Assembly: GCA_965242785.1 (NCBI GenBank)
Contig: CBDETA010000004.1
Span: 124,001 to 188,000, forward strand
Direction of reading: 5' to 3'
Source: Maricaulis sp965242785
GTDB taxonomy: Bacteria; Pseudomonadota; Alphaproteobacteria; Caulobacterales; Maricaulaceae
DNA: 64,000 nucleotides
Shown: positions 16,274 to 24,514 of the stretch, in pieces
Numbering within the stretch: the stretch's first letter is position 1
Layout: each line of letters opens with the position of its first letter
Notes under the pieces: model-generated
What the model saw: the letters and a program-made list of their open reading frames with translations, nothing else
The model's database searches: none
Told to the model about the DNA's origin: nothing
Program-made: the position numbers and the translations under genes

Positions 16274-19129
16274 TTACTGTTGGGGACGGAAGGTCCAACC
16301 CTGGTACCAGGTGTCCGAGGCATCCTCGACCGCACCGACGTACTGGGCGTCGACGAACCAGGCGTCGATCACATTGACGTCGGTGGCCGTCAGGGCCTGC
16401 TCGGCCGAACCCGGAACCGCACCGGTGCCGCCCGCAAAGAACGGGGTACCGGTCAGGCTGTGGGTGTATTCCGCATTGTTCGGCCGCGACAGGAACCAAT
16501 CGGACAGATCAAGCAGGTCGCCCGTGCTCTCGTCGAAATTGTTGACGCAGTCCAGGGCGACCGACTGGATGTCCAGGAAGTCGCTGGCTGCACCGATGCG
16601 GGCGAAGGTGGCGTCCTGGTCGATGTCGATACAGTCATCACCGAAGTTCACGACAAGACCGTTGTAGAGCTGGCCGGCCGTCCCTTCACGGATCAGCATG
16701 CCCTGGTCACTGTCGTTGGAACCGGCACCATTGCGGTTACCGATCAGGGTGAAGTTGGCGATCATCGGGTTGGACCGCGGCGTCAGATTGTTCGCCGTGT
16801 CATTGCCGCCGCGATTGTCGAACTCGAAGCCCTGGTCGCCCGAGGCACCCTGGACCACCAGCACGAACTGGGCGCGGCCGCGCCAGCCATCGGTATAGTC
16901 GAAACTGTCATCATCATTGCCGGTCAGCAGGACGTGACGGACATCAACCGTGCCGCCGAACATTTCCACGCCATCATCCGCATTGTTGTGGACCTGGACA
17001 TAGTCCACGAACGTGTCCGAGCCGACGCCCTGGAAGGCGATGCCGTTCAGCTCGTCCTCATTGTTCACCTTGAAGCCGGCGAAGCGGACCTGCGTGTAGG
17101 TGATGGAACCGGAATTGTCGTCGGTGGTGGCGCCACCGAACAGGCCGGACGAACCCTCACCCGACTTTTCGCACTCCACCGTGCCGCCGGTCGCCGTGGC
17201 GTCCGTGCAATGGTTGATCGGTGCGCGGCCATTGATGACCAGACCGCCCCACTGACCCTTGGTGTTCACACCGGCCGTGCCTTCCAGGTCCGAACGGGCC
17301 GTGAACACCACCGGAGAGGTGGCCGTACCGTTGGAATGGATGGTCGAGCCGCGGGCGACAACGATGTAGTCGGAACCGGCGGTGCCGAAGACGCTCACGC
17401 CCGGATCGATCGTCAGGGAGGCCTCGATGCCGGACGGCAGCGGGCTGGCCGGATCGGGGCCGCGGTCGACGCCGACAAAGACCGGACCGGCCAGCTCGTA
17501 GATCGAGCCGCGGGTCAGACGGACGTCAGAGGTGATGTTGCCGGTGATCTGGCAGACACGCTGGCCATTGATGGTCTCGGCCGACTCCGTGGTGCCCGTC
17601 GGGCAGCCCGGATCCTCGAACAGGTCGAAAGTCCAGCCAGCGGCCCAGTTCGATGCGGCGGTCTCGTCATCGGCGAAGGCGCCGATGAAGTCGGCCGCTT
17701 CAAACCAGCTGTCATCACCGTTCACATCGTAGGCGACAACCGCCTGTTCGACCGGACCGGAGAAGACGCCGGACATGGTGTTGTTGATTTCCGCATTGTT
17801 CGGCCGCGACAGGAACCAGTCGGACAGATCAAGCGGGTCGCCCGTGCTTTCGTCGAAATTGCTGATGCAGTCCAGGGCGACCGACTGGATGTCCAGGAAA
17901 TCGCTGGCCGCACCGATGCGGGCAAAGGTGGCGTCCTGGTCGATGTCGATACAGTCATCGCCAAAGTCGACGACAATGCCGTTATAGAGCTGACCGGCCG
18001 TGCCTTCACGGATCAGCATGCCCTGGTCGCTGTCGTTGGAACCGGACCCGTTGCGATTGCCGATCAGGGTGAAATTGGCGATCACCGGGTTGGAGCGCGG
18101 CTCCAGATTGTTCGCCGTGTCATTGCCGCCACGGTTGTCGAACTCGAAGCCCTGGTCACCGGACGGGCCCTGCCGGACCAGCACGTACTGGGCGCGACCG
18201 CGCCAGCCATCGGTATAGTCCATCGAGTCGTCATCATTGCCGGTCAGCACGATGTGGCGCAGATCGACCGTACCGCCGAACATCTCCACGCCATCGTCCG
18301 CATTGTTATGGACCTGGATGAAATCGACTTCGGTACCATTGCCGACGCCCTGGAAGGCGATGCCGTTCAGCTCGTCCTCATTGTTCACCTTGAAGCCGGC
18401 ATAGCGGACCTGGACATAACGCAGGATGCCCGAGCTGTCGGCCGGGTTGTCGCCGCCGAACAGGCCGGAGGAGCCTTCGCCGGACTTTTCGCAATCGGCC
18501 GAGCCGCCGACCGCGGTGGCGTCCGTACAATGGTTGATCGGGGCGCGGCCATTGATGACCAGACCGCCCCACTGACCCTTGTCATTCTCGCCCACCGTGC
18601 CCTCGATGTCCGAGCGCGAGGTGAAGATGATCGGGCTGTCGGCGGTGCCGACGGCCTCGATGCGCGAACCGCGGGCGACCACGATGTAGTCGGAGCCTTC
18701 AGCGCCGAACAGCGTGGCGCCGGCGCCGATTTCCAGCGTGACCGGTGTGCCGCCTGCGCGAGCGTAATCCTTCTGGGGGGAAGAACCATCGTCCAGGCCG
18801 ACAAAGGTCGGACCGGTGATGATGACGCCGGCATTCGCGGCGATCACCGTGTCCTGCGTGATATTGCCGGTGATCTCGCAGGCATTGATCGTCACATCGC
18901 CATTGGTCACCGAGGTCTCGCGGACCGAACCGGTGCCGCAGCCGCCGGCCGGGATGAGGTCGATGGTGGTCTGGCCACCACCACCGCCACCACCGCCGCC
19001 ACCGCCACCCGGAGGCGTGCCCAGGTCATTGCCACCGGGCGAGGAGATGGACGTATCCGCACACGCCGCAAAGAACGCGCACGAGGTGGTCACAAGCAGG
19101 AGCTTGCGAAAGTTTTGCTTCACCGACAT
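16274..19129 (-). CDS. Large surface or secreted lipoprotein with two near-identical ~440-residue halves
   Basis: The 951-residue product has a lipoprotein signal with FAAC and the cysteine at residue 23, then a run of twelve glycines (about 41-52), then two copies of one domain (about 117-446 and 557-886). Each copy repeats motifs such as GSDYIVVARGS, KGQWGGLVINGRAPIN, FKVNNEDELNGIAFQG, DDGVEMFGGTVD and GDQGFEFDNRGGND. Short glycine/asparagine/aspartate-rich strands spaced like this suggest a right-handed beta-helix; that is inference. Cysteines recur at matching places. Next to a T2SS and a TBDR it is a good candidate T2SS cargo, comparable to the phosphate-starvation lipoprotein ElpS of Caulobacter. 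Whether it is an enzyme is unknown. Confidence 0.8.
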   Translation of the reverse strand: MSVKQNFRKLLLVTTSCAFFAACADTSISSPGGNDLGTPPGGGGGGGGGGGGQTTIDLIPAGGCGTGSVRETSVTNGDVTINACEITGNITQDTVIAANAGVIITGPTFVGLDDGSSPQKDYARAGGTPVTLEIGAGATLFGAEGSDYIVVARGSRIEAVGTADSPIIFTSRSDIEGTVGENDKGQWGGLVINGRAPINHCTDATAVGGSADCEKSGEGSSGLFGGDNPADSSGILRYVQVRYAGFKVNNEDELNGIAFQGVGNGTEVDFIQVHNNADDGVEMFGGTVDLRHIVLTGNDDDSMDYTDGWRGRAQYVLVRQGPSGDQGFEFDNRGGNDTANNLEPRSNPVIANFTLIGNRNGSGSNDSDQGMLIREGTAGQLYNGIVVDFGDDCIDIDQDATFARIGAASDFLDIQSVALDCISNFDESTGDPLDLSDWFLSRPNNAEINNTMSGVFSGPVEQAVVAYDVNGDDSWFEAADFIGAFADDETAASNWAAGWTFDLFEDPGCPTGTTESAETINGQRVCQITGNITSDVRLTRGSIYELAGPVFVGVDRGPDPASPLPSGIEASLTIDPGVSVFGTAGSDYIVVARGSTIHSNGTATSPVVFTARSDLEGTAGVNTKGQWGGLVINGRAPINHCTDATATGGTVECEKSGEGSSGLFGGATTDDNSGSITYTQVRFAGFKVNNEDELNGIAFQGVGSDTFVDYVQVHNNADDGVEMFGGTVDVRHVLLTGNDDDSFDYTDGWRGRAQFVLVVQGASGDQGFEFDNRGGNDTANNLTPRSNPMIANFTLIGNRNGAGSNDSDQGMLIREGTAGQLYNGLVVNFGDDCIDIDQDATFARIGAASDFLDIQSVALDCVNNFDESTGDLLDLSDWFLSRPNNAEYTHSLTGTPFFAGGTGAVPGSAEQALTATDVNVIDAWFVDAQYVGAVEDASDTWYQGWTFRPQQ
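16470..18720 (-). repeat. Internal tandem duplication in the lipoprotein gene (1,320-bp period)
   Basis: Two DNA segments, about 16470-17400 and 17790-18720, match base for base over long stretches with a constant offset of exactly 1,320 bp (440 codons). Long identical runs occur, for example around 16471/17791 and 17221/18541. Beyond 17460/18786 the offset becomes 1,326, showing a small in-frame indel outside the best conserved part. The high DNA identity implies a recent duplication or continuing gene conversion. Confidence 0.95.
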
Positions 19130-19540
19130 TGAAGACCCCCAAAAAGGATTGAATCTCGACTACGGGGGACCATCGGATTACGGCCCTCACCGCATGGGCG
19201 GGGCATAAACATCAGCATTGTAACGCTTGAATGACAGGCGAGGCGCGGAGCCTGCCGGAACAGCCTGCGCGAAACCACCAAGGGTGGGGGAAGATCGCCG
19301 AACGAGCCACCAGATGCTGTCCACACAAGGGTTTAGCGCCCGGTGGCAAATCCGCCACATTCGAAGAATTCATCTTTGAAATTTTTGCGACAATCCGCAG
19401 CATGACAGTTTTTTTACAGAATTCACCTCTGAATACGGAATATCGCGAAATATAAACTCTCGTCGTTATTTGTCCGGTCACGGAGCAACCATTCCGCCCC
19501 TTGAATCCGACGGCGCGCGCCGCGAGACTGGGATGTCTTT
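19130..19540. other. Intergenic promoter region between the lipoprotein gene and the ODC leader
   Basis: This gene-free stretch separates two divergent transcription units. The part from about 19370 to 19465 is much richer in A and T than its surroundings and holds the Pho-type box at 19402-19419. The lipoprotein 5' untranslated region would be about 270 bases long. I see no RNA gene. A start for the rightward leader transcript presumably lies between 19420 and 19540, but no clear -35/-10 pair is visible. Confidence 0.6.
19402..19419 (-). promoter_or_regulatory. PhoB-like box in front of the lipoprotein-TBDR-T2SS block
   Basis: On the minus strand the site reads CTGTAAA-AAAA-CTGTCAT. The second heptamer is a perfect Pho half-site and the first matches 5 of 7, with the correct 11-bp spacing. 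It faces the lipoprotein gene, whose ATG is 273 bases away. The long leader is a reason for caution. Confidence 0.6.
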
Positions 19541-19686
19541 TCGCAACCGGAGGACCACCTCCATGACAATGTGCAGGGTGCGGAAATTTCCTGCTTTACA
19601 GAGGCATCGTTTGACTTTAATCGCCCTTTTCCCGGCGGAGGCGACGATGCCGGATTGGGTTAACTGCCAACAGGGGGTCACGTGAG
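19541..19686 (+). promoter_or_regulatory. Leader of the ornithine decarboxylase gene, probably speF-motif type
   Basis: The ribosome site GGAGG (19549-19553) of a 40-codon leader ORF is followed after ACCA by its exact complement CCTCC (19558-19562), directly before the ATG at 19563. A hairpin can therefore hide the site. The leader ORF stops one base before the TTG start of the decarboxylase, so ribosomes finishing it would be placed on the next gene. A structured element named speF is known upstream of alphaproteobacterial ornithine decarboxylase genes; I believe this is an example, from position and layout, without a covariance search. Confidence 0.55.
19563..19685 (+). CDS. Leader peptide ORF upstream of ornithine decarboxylase
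   Basis: The 40-residue reading frame begins MTMCRVRKFPALQ and ends VNCQQGVT. It has a strong GGAGG ribosome site nine bases before its ATG and its TGA lies one base before the TTG of the decarboxylase gene. It is basic and has one tryptophan near the end. Small ORFs of this kind in polyamine operons (for example SpeFL in enterobacteria) stall ribosomes in response to ornithine or polyamines; the same role is inferred here, with no sequence similarity claimed. Confidence 0.5.
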   Translation: MTMCRVRKFPALQRHRLTLIALFPAEATMPDWVNCQQGVT

Positions 19687-20925
19687 TTGCACACGTACCA
19701 TACTCCCCTGGACCTGGTCCGTTCGCGGCACGTAGAAGCCCCGGTCGTCTGTGCACGTCCGGATCGTGTCGAACACGCGAGCCAGTGGTTCCAGGACAAT
19801 TTTCCGGGCGAAGTCCTTTACGCGGTGAAAGCCAACCCGAGCCCCTGGATTCTCCAGACGCTCCACAAGGCCGGAACGCGCTTCTTCGACGTCGCTTCGA
19901 TTCCTGAAATCAAGCTGGTGACCGAGCATTGCCCGGGCGCCCGCATGGCCTTCCTGCACCCCGTGAAGAGCCGCGAAAGCATTCGCCGAGCCTATTACGA
20001 GTTCGGCGTGCGCATCTTTGCGCTCGATTGCGAGGCCGAGCTGAAGAAGATCCTCGAGGAGACCAATTACGCCAAGGACGTCACGCTGATCGTGCGCCTG
20101 GCAGTCTCCAATGACGGCGCCATCTTCTCGCTCGCCGGCAAGTTCGGTGTCCCCGCCTATGAGGCGGCGGAGCTGATCCGGATTGCCCGCGCCCATGCCG
20201 ACGAGCTGGGTGTGAGCTTCCATGTCGGTTCGCAATGCATGCAGCCCTCGGCCTACCGGTCGGCCATGCTGGAAGCCTCGCGCCTGATCGTTCAGGCGGG
20301 TGTCACCGTGGACATCGTCGATGTCGGCGGCGGCTTCCCCTCGATCTATCCGGGCATGGTTCCGCCGAAGATGGACGACTACATCACCGCCATCGAAGAC
20401 GCCTTCGAAGAGATGATGGTGCTGGAGAACGCCGATCTTTGGTGCGAGCCCGGCCGTGCGCTGGTTGCCGAGTGCGAGAGCGTCCTGACCCGTGTCGAAC
20501 TGGTCAAGGGTGACGCCCTCTATCTCAATGACGGCGCCTATGGCCGGCTGTTCGATGCGGCCCATTCCAAATGGCCCTTCCCGGTGCGCCTTCACCGTCC
20601 GCGCGGTGAACATGGCAGCCAGACGGCCTCCTTCCGCCTGTTCGGCCCGACCTGCGATTCGATGGACGCCATTCCCGGCCCCTTCGAACTGCCGGCGGAC
20701 ATTGCCGAGGGCGACATCATCGAGATCGGCATGCTCGGCGCCTACGGCACCGCGCTGGCCACCGATTTCAACGGATTCGGCGCGATCGAACGGGTGACGG
20801 TTGAGGATATGCCGTGGCCGTCTATGTTCGAGGCTCAACCCGACCAGGCGGACGACACCGAAGCGACCGTCATTTCCTTCGCCCGCGCCCGGCGGCGCCG
20901 CCCCAGACTTAGGAGACGTGCATGA
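19687..20925 (+). CDS. Ornithine decarboxylase, eukaryotic/alanine-racemase fold type
   Basis: The enzyme decarboxylates ornithine to putrescine with pyridoxal phosphate. In the 412-residue product K48 in YAVKANP is the cofactor lysine, HVGSQ (179-183) and the glycine-rich GGGFP (214-218) bind phosphate, CEPGR (253-257) is conserved, and C323 in GPTCDSMD is the active-site cysteine typical of ornithine decarboxylases. The start is TTG at 19687, supported by AGGGGG nine bases upstream and by the family N-terminus. The C-terminus carries an unusual arginine-rich tail (RARRRRPRLRRRA). Some relatives also accept lysine. Its stop overlaps the next gene by four bases. Confidence 0.9.
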   Translation: MHTYHTPLDLVRSRHVEAPVVCARPDRVEHASQWFQDNFPGEVLYAVKANPSPWILQTLHKAGTRFFDVASIPEIKLVTEHCPGARMAFLHPVKSRESIRRAYYEFGVRIFALDCEAELKKILEETNYAKDVTLIVRLAVSNDGAIFSLAGKFGVPAYEAAELIRIARAHADELGVSFHVGSQCMQPSAYRSAMLEASRLIVQAGVTVDIVDVGGGFPSIYPGMVPPKMDDYITAIEDAFEEMMVLENADLWCEPGRALVAECESVLTRVELVKGDALYLNDGAYGRLFDAAHSKWPFPVRLHRPRGEHGSQTASFRLFGPTCDSMDAIPGPFELPADIAEGDIIEIGMLGAYGTALATDFNGFGAIERVTVEDMPWPSMFEAQPDQADDTEATVISFARARRRRPRLRRRA

Positions 20926-21968
20926 GCGATAACTCGAACCGCAAGGCAGAGCTGCTCTCTTCCCCGATCGAGCATATCGACATCACCGCCTTTGACGGCC
21001 GTCAGATGATCGACAGCTGGGAGAAGATGTCCTTCACCTCGCGCGACGCCGCGCGTGCAGCCCGCATTCTGCAGGCGGCCGTGGCGGATCCCGATTGTTC
21101 GGTCATCCTCACCCTGGCCGGGTCCACCTCGGCCGGCGGCTGCATGCATGTGTGGCGCGACATGGTGCGCCACAACATGGTCGACGCCATCGTCTCCACC
21201 GGTGCGTCCATCGTCGACATGGACTTCTTCGAAGCCATGGGCTTCAAGCACTACCAGGCCAAGGAAATCCCCGACGACCGGGTGCTGCGCGATCTCTATA
21301 TCGACCGCATCTACGACACCTATATCGACGAGGAAGAACTGCAGGCCTGCGACCACGCCACGCTGGAAATCGCCGACATGCTGGAACCGGGACCGCGCTC
21401 CTCGCGCTCCTACATCAAGGCGATGGGCAAATGGCTGGCCGACGGCAATGCCAAGAAGCAGGGCTCGCTGGTCCAGGAATGCTATGAGCAGGGCGTGCCG
21501 ATCTTCTGCCCGGCCTTCTCGGACTGTTCCGCCGGCTTCGGCCTGGTGAAACACCAGGTCCAGCGCATGAAAGCCGGAAAGCCCTACCTGTCCATCGACA
21601 GCGTGGCCGATTTCCGCGAACTGACCGACATCAAGATCAAGGCCGGCACAACCGGTCTCTTCATGGTCGGCGGCGGCGTGCCGAAGAACTTCGCCCAGGA
21701 CACCGTCGTCTGCGCGGAAATCCTCGGCGAGGACGTGCCCATGCACGCCTACGCCGTCCAGATCACCGTCGCCGACGTCCGCGACGGCGCCTGCTCGTCC
21801 TCCACGCTCAAGGAAGCCTGCTCCTGGGGCAAGGTCGACGTCGCTCTGGAACAGATGGTCTACGCCGAAGCCAGCACCGTGGCCCCGGTCATCGTGTCGG
21901 ACGTCTACCACCGCCGCGCCTGGGAAAAGCGCCCGCGTCACCGCTATGGGGACATGTTCCAGGACTGA
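20922..21968 (+). CDS. speY: Deoxyhypusine-synthase-like enzyme, probable homospermidine synthase (SpeY type)
   Basis: Bacteria have no eIF5A, so this deoxyhypusine synthase relative acts on free polyamines; a cyanobacterial homologue makes homospermidine from spermidine and putrescine. In the 348-residue protein the catalytic lysine is K304 in SWGKV, matching the lysine that carries the aminobutyl group in true deoxyhypusine synthases. The NAD-binding motifs LAGSTSAGG (65-73) and GGGVPKNF (250-257) are present. The histidine that follows the second motif's lysine in the eukaryotic enzyme is asparagine here. It overlaps the decarboxylase gene by ATGA, so its likely putrescine supply is co-translated. 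Confidence 0.85.
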   Translation: MSDNSNRKAELLSSPIEHIDITAFDGRQMIDSWEKMSFTSRDAARAARILQAAVADPDCSVILTLAGSTSAGGCMHVWRDMVRHNMVDAIVSTGASIVDMDFFEAMGFKHYQAKEIPDDRVLRDLYIDRIYDTYIDEEELQACDHATLEIADMLEPGPRSSRSYIKAMGKWLADGNAKKQGSLVQECYEQGVPIFCPAFSDCSAGFGLVKHQVQRMKAGKPYLSIDSVADFRELTDIKIKAGTTGLFMVGGGVPKNFAQDTVVCAEILGEDVPMHAYAVQITVADVRDGACSSSTLKEACSWGKVDVALEQMVYAEASTVAPVIVSDVYHRRAWEKRPRHRYGDMFQD

Positions 21969-21993
21969 TCCTGACGGCAATGAAGCATGCAGA

Positions 21994-22028
21994 GGCCCCG
22001 GCGAGATCGCCGGGGCCTTCGCGTTTGA
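21994..22028 (+). terminator. Terminator hairpin after the polyamine operon
   Basis: An 11-bp perfect stem GGCCCCGGCGA/TCGCCGGGGCC with a tiny loop lies 25 bases after the speY stop and is followed by TTCGCGTTT. The T tract is short but the stem is strong. Confidence 0.7.
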
Positions 22029-22110
22029 GCTGGACCGTGAAGCCCATTGCGCCGCCCAGCTCGCGCTTGTCCACGCGCCGTCCGTGGAAATCCGGACACC
22101 GCCTTTCTGC

Positions 22111-22363
22111 TCCCGCTGCGCGTGGGAAGTGGTTTTGCCCTTGGGCAAAACCGAAGGGGGCCAGTCCCATCCGCGAAATTCAGCCCGCCTGGCACCCCCT
22201 TCTCCCTGGGGCTGAGGAGCCAAAGGACAGTCCGGGGGACTGTCCGGCGCGACGAAGGGTGCCGCGAAGCGGCGGATGAGGGGGAAATCCCGGTGATAGC
22301 CAAGCTAACCACCAGCCCCGCCATCCCCCCTCACCCCGGCCCTCTCCCCAGGGAGAGGGAGGA
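22111..22363 (+). repeat. Dispersed intergenic repeat, long copy
   Basis: This segment matches the reverse complement of 59881-60090 over nearly its whole length. Shared blocks include a hairpin GGTTTTGCC...GGCAAAACC, GTGCCGCGAAGCGGCGGATG, and a final CTCTCCCCAGGGAGAGG palindrome. Relative to the other copy it carries about 45 extra bases (22215-22255) that contain their own hairpin GGACAGTCC/GGACTGTCC. No coding potential is evident. Confidence 0.85.
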
Positions 22364-22784
22364 CAAAGAGGGAGGATAAAAAGAAGATATCCCCACCCCC
22401 TCGGGGTGCCCGCATAATCCTCCCCGCCTCATCACCGCTCGAGGCCCGGTCTGGTCGGCCGGGGGTGGTGGGGGAGTGGAGCGTGTCTTGAAGGCCGGGT
22501 GACCGCCGGCTGGACGGGCACGGCGGTCAGGGAGCACGGCTGTCATGCTACTCATGCAGCATCCTCGCCTGATATAGGACACACCCGCCCCGGCGGGTGA
22601 AATCTCCAAGTGCGGGGCGCCGGATGGTGTCACTCACTTATCTCTAGCGAAGACGCCTGAAAGCGTCCCGCACCCTCACTTCTCTCATACCGCCAGCGTG
22701 TCAGCGCGTGGCGCTATTGGTGGTGCGGAGGAGGGGAGAATTTCATGCGCATCTCAAACTCAATTCACTGCCATCCAAATCACC
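22364..22784. other. Gene-free stretch, nothing recognised
   Basis: I find no convincing gene, RNA or promoter here. There is a short hairpin ACCCGCC...GGCGGGT near 22582-22600. A leftward reading frame covers part of it but has no ribosome site and an unlikely proline/arginine-rich composition. Confidence 0.6.
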
Positions 22785-22868
22785 GTCATGGCCCGGCTTG
22801 TCCGGGCCACCTCAGCGAACCTGTTGGCAGGATGGACGAGGTCCCCCGGACAAGCCGGGGGATGACGG
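22785..22868 (+). repeat. Palindromic dispersed repeat, copy 1 (MITE/REP-like)
   Basis: The element is an inverted repeat with ~30-bp arms: GTCAT, CCCGGCTTGTCCGGG and ACCTC on the left are mirrored by GAGGT, CCCGGACAAGCCGGG and ATGAC on the right. Each arm also contains a smaller near-palindrome. A second copy in the same orientation lies at 52356-52437. Confidence 0.9.
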
Positions 22869-22899
22869 TGTATGGTGGGGAAAGAATGAGACTGGAACA

Positions 22900-23095
22900 C
22901 GCGAGCGGCGGCGAAGGAGCACCTTTCCTCCCCATGCAATGGGGAGGGGGACCGCGCAGCGGTGGAGGGGCCGCCGGGCGCCAGCCCGGCGGAATGTCCG
23001 CGACACGCTCACGCCGCCCGCGGCGGCGCCCCATCAACCTTCGCTCCGCTCGGCCACTTCCCCAACTCACGTTGGGGAAGAATACGCACCCCCGT
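22900..23095 (+). repeat. GC-rich repeat-like intergenic sequence
   Basis: The stretch is a chain of short hairpins, including CCTCCCCATGCAATGGGGAGG, GCCGGGCGCC...GGCG and TTCCCCAACTCACGTTGGGGAA. It resembles the dispersed intergenic repeats of other alphaproteobacteria, but there is only one copy in this window, so its repeat status is inferred from form. Confidence 0.5.
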
Positions 23096-23189
23096 TTTTG
23101 CATAACCAATCTGCTCAGCCATGCACAAGAATTTCCGTGACCCGGCGGGTCAGGGCGGTTATGCGGGCTTTCGGACAAGGACAATCGGC

Positions 23190-23831
23190 ATGCTTGAACT
23201 CTTCACCTCCGCCCTCGTGACATTCTTCGTTGCCATCGACCCGCCCGGCGTGGCGCCGATCTTTGCCGCGCTGACCGAGGGCGCGCCGAAAGCGCACCGG
23301 CGGCGCATGGCCATCAAGTCGGTGGTGATCGCGACCGGGATCCTTCTGGCCTTCGCCTTTGGCGGGTCGTGGCTGCTGGACGCGATGCATATCTCGCTCG
23401 ACGCCTTCCGGGCGGCCGGCGGTGTGCTGCTCTTCCTGATGGCGCTGGAAATGATCTTCGAAAAGCGCACCGAGCGCCGCGAAGAACGGGCCGAGGAAAT
23501 CATCCATGAGCATGAGAGCCATCCGGAGAAATGGGACGACATCTCCGTCTTCCCGATGGCCATCCCGATGCTGGCAGGCCCCGGGGCCATTGCCACGATG
23601 ATGCTGTTCATGGCTGATGCGCCCAGCCTGGCCGCCCAGGGCGTCATTCTGGGTGCCACGGGCATCATCCTGGTCTTCTGCCTGATTACTTTCCTGCTGA
23701 TCGGCCCGGTGATGCGCCTGATCGGCGAAAGCATGGCCGCGATGATCACCCGGATCCTGGGCGTCATCCTGGCGGCCCTCGCTGCGCAGTTCATCTTCGA
23801 CGGCATCAAGGGCGCACTGATCGCAGCCTGA
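23190..23831 (+). CDS. MarC family integral membrane protein
   Basis: This 213-residue protein has six predicted membrane segments and the MarC/UPF0056 hallmarks: FFVAIDPPGVAPIF near the N-terminus (about 13-26) and a second, inverted-repeat-like PMAIPMLAGPGAIATMM in the middle. A charged cytosolic loop of about 30 residues joins the halves. Its function is not established; despite the name, MarC proteins have not been shown to confer multiple antibiotic resistance. The ATG at 23190 is used because it gives the normal family N-terminus. It stands alone between repeats and a convergent gene. Confidence 0.88.
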   Translation: MLELFTSALVTFFVAIDPPGVAPIFAALTEGAPKAHRRRMAIKSVVIATGILLAFAFGGSWLLDAMHISLDAFRAAGGVLLFLMALEMIFEKRTERREERAEEIIHEHESHPEKWDDISVFPMAIPMLAGPGAIATMMLFMADAPSLAAQGVILGATGIILVFCLITFLLIGPVMRLIGESMAAMITRILGVILAALAAQFIFDGIKGALIAA

Positions 23832-23850
23832 TCCAGACCGCCCGGCCTTG

Positions 23851-23878
23851 GCGGACCGGAGACTTGTCCCCGGTCCGC
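23851..23878. terminator. Hairpin between converging genes
   Basis: A 9-bp stem GCGGACCGG/CCGGTCCGC with a 10-base loop lies between the marC stop and the stop of the leftward gene. No T tract follows on either strand, so it may act as a weak bidirectional terminator. Confidence 0.4.
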
Positions 23879-23887
23879 GCGGCCTGG

Positions 23888-24472
23888 CTAGTCTTCCAGC
23901 CGGGTCAGCGTCATCTGCATGGACGGGAAGCAGGGGCCCTCGGCCAGACAATACTCACCGCTCTCGGTCCACACACCGTCCTCCACGCGGGTGGTGAAAG
24001 TCAGACGGTTAGGCCCCAACGCCATCCACCAGACAAAGCCATTGTCCTCGATCCGCATGTCATAGGCCTGCGGACCACCGCGCTGGGTGGCGGCGTACAT
24101 TTCATAGCCGTCCGGCGTGAGGCTGATCATGCCCACAGCGTCATGCACCGGCTGGCCGTCCCGCCCGGCCCCGGCCGGCGCAAAGCCCTCGCCACGCACC
24201 AGGACCACATGGCCGCCGGCCGTCACCTCCACCCGCTCGAAGACATCAAACGTCTCTCTCGATCCGTCCGGCAGCGCGACCCAGCCCTGCCCGACCCAGT
24301 TACCGGCCAGAAATTCCAGCGCCGCCCCCGGCGCCGGCTCCGCAATGGCGGCGCCGGTGCTGGCATCCGCATCATCCTGCGACCAGCTGGCCGCACCGAT
24401 CCCCGATCCACCCGCCGCCAGCATCACAGCCACCGGCAGAGCCTGCAGACCCTTCGTCAATCTCCCTACCAT
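23888..24472 (-). CDS. Exported DUF1579-like protein
   Basis: The 194-residue product has an N-terminal hydrophobic export signal (about 10-30) and then a beta-barrel-like domain of the kind found in DUF1579-type and fatty-acid-binding-like proteins. FLAGNWVGQGW near residue 55 and regularly spaced strands such as GYEMYAATQRGGPQAYDM are the basis. The ATG at 24472 has GGGAG eight bases upstream; a GTG at 24499 is less likely. No enzymatic motif is seen. A short inverted repeat lies 43 bases upstream. Confidence 0.55.
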   Translation of the reverse strand: MVGRLTKGLQALPVAVMLAAGGSGIGAASWSQDDADASTGAAIAEPAPGAALEFLAGNWVGQGWVALPDGSRETFDVFERVEVTAGGHVVLVRGEGFAPAGAGRDGQPVHDAVGMISLTPDGYEMYAATQRGGPQAYDMRIEDNGFVWWMALGPNRLTFTTRVEDGVWTESGEYCLAEGPCFPSMQMTLTRLED

Positions 24473-24514
24473 CACCCGTTCTCCCTTGAACAGTTCCACG
24501 ATGGACGTACTTTA

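Noticed and set aside
18960..19010. Short CCACCG-type tandem repeat that could be taken for a microsatellite or CRISPR-like unit
   Set aside because: It encodes the polyglycine linker of the lipoprotein in frame and has no spacer structure.
16280..19132. A 950-codon plus-strand frame opposite the duplicated lipoprotein
   Set aside because: It repeats the same 1,320-bp period only because the sense gene does, and its composition is not protein-like.
22331..22633. Leftward ORF of 100 codons in the repeat-rich gap
   Set aside because: It has no ribosome site, a proline- and arginine-rich composition, and its end runs into a dispersed repeat.
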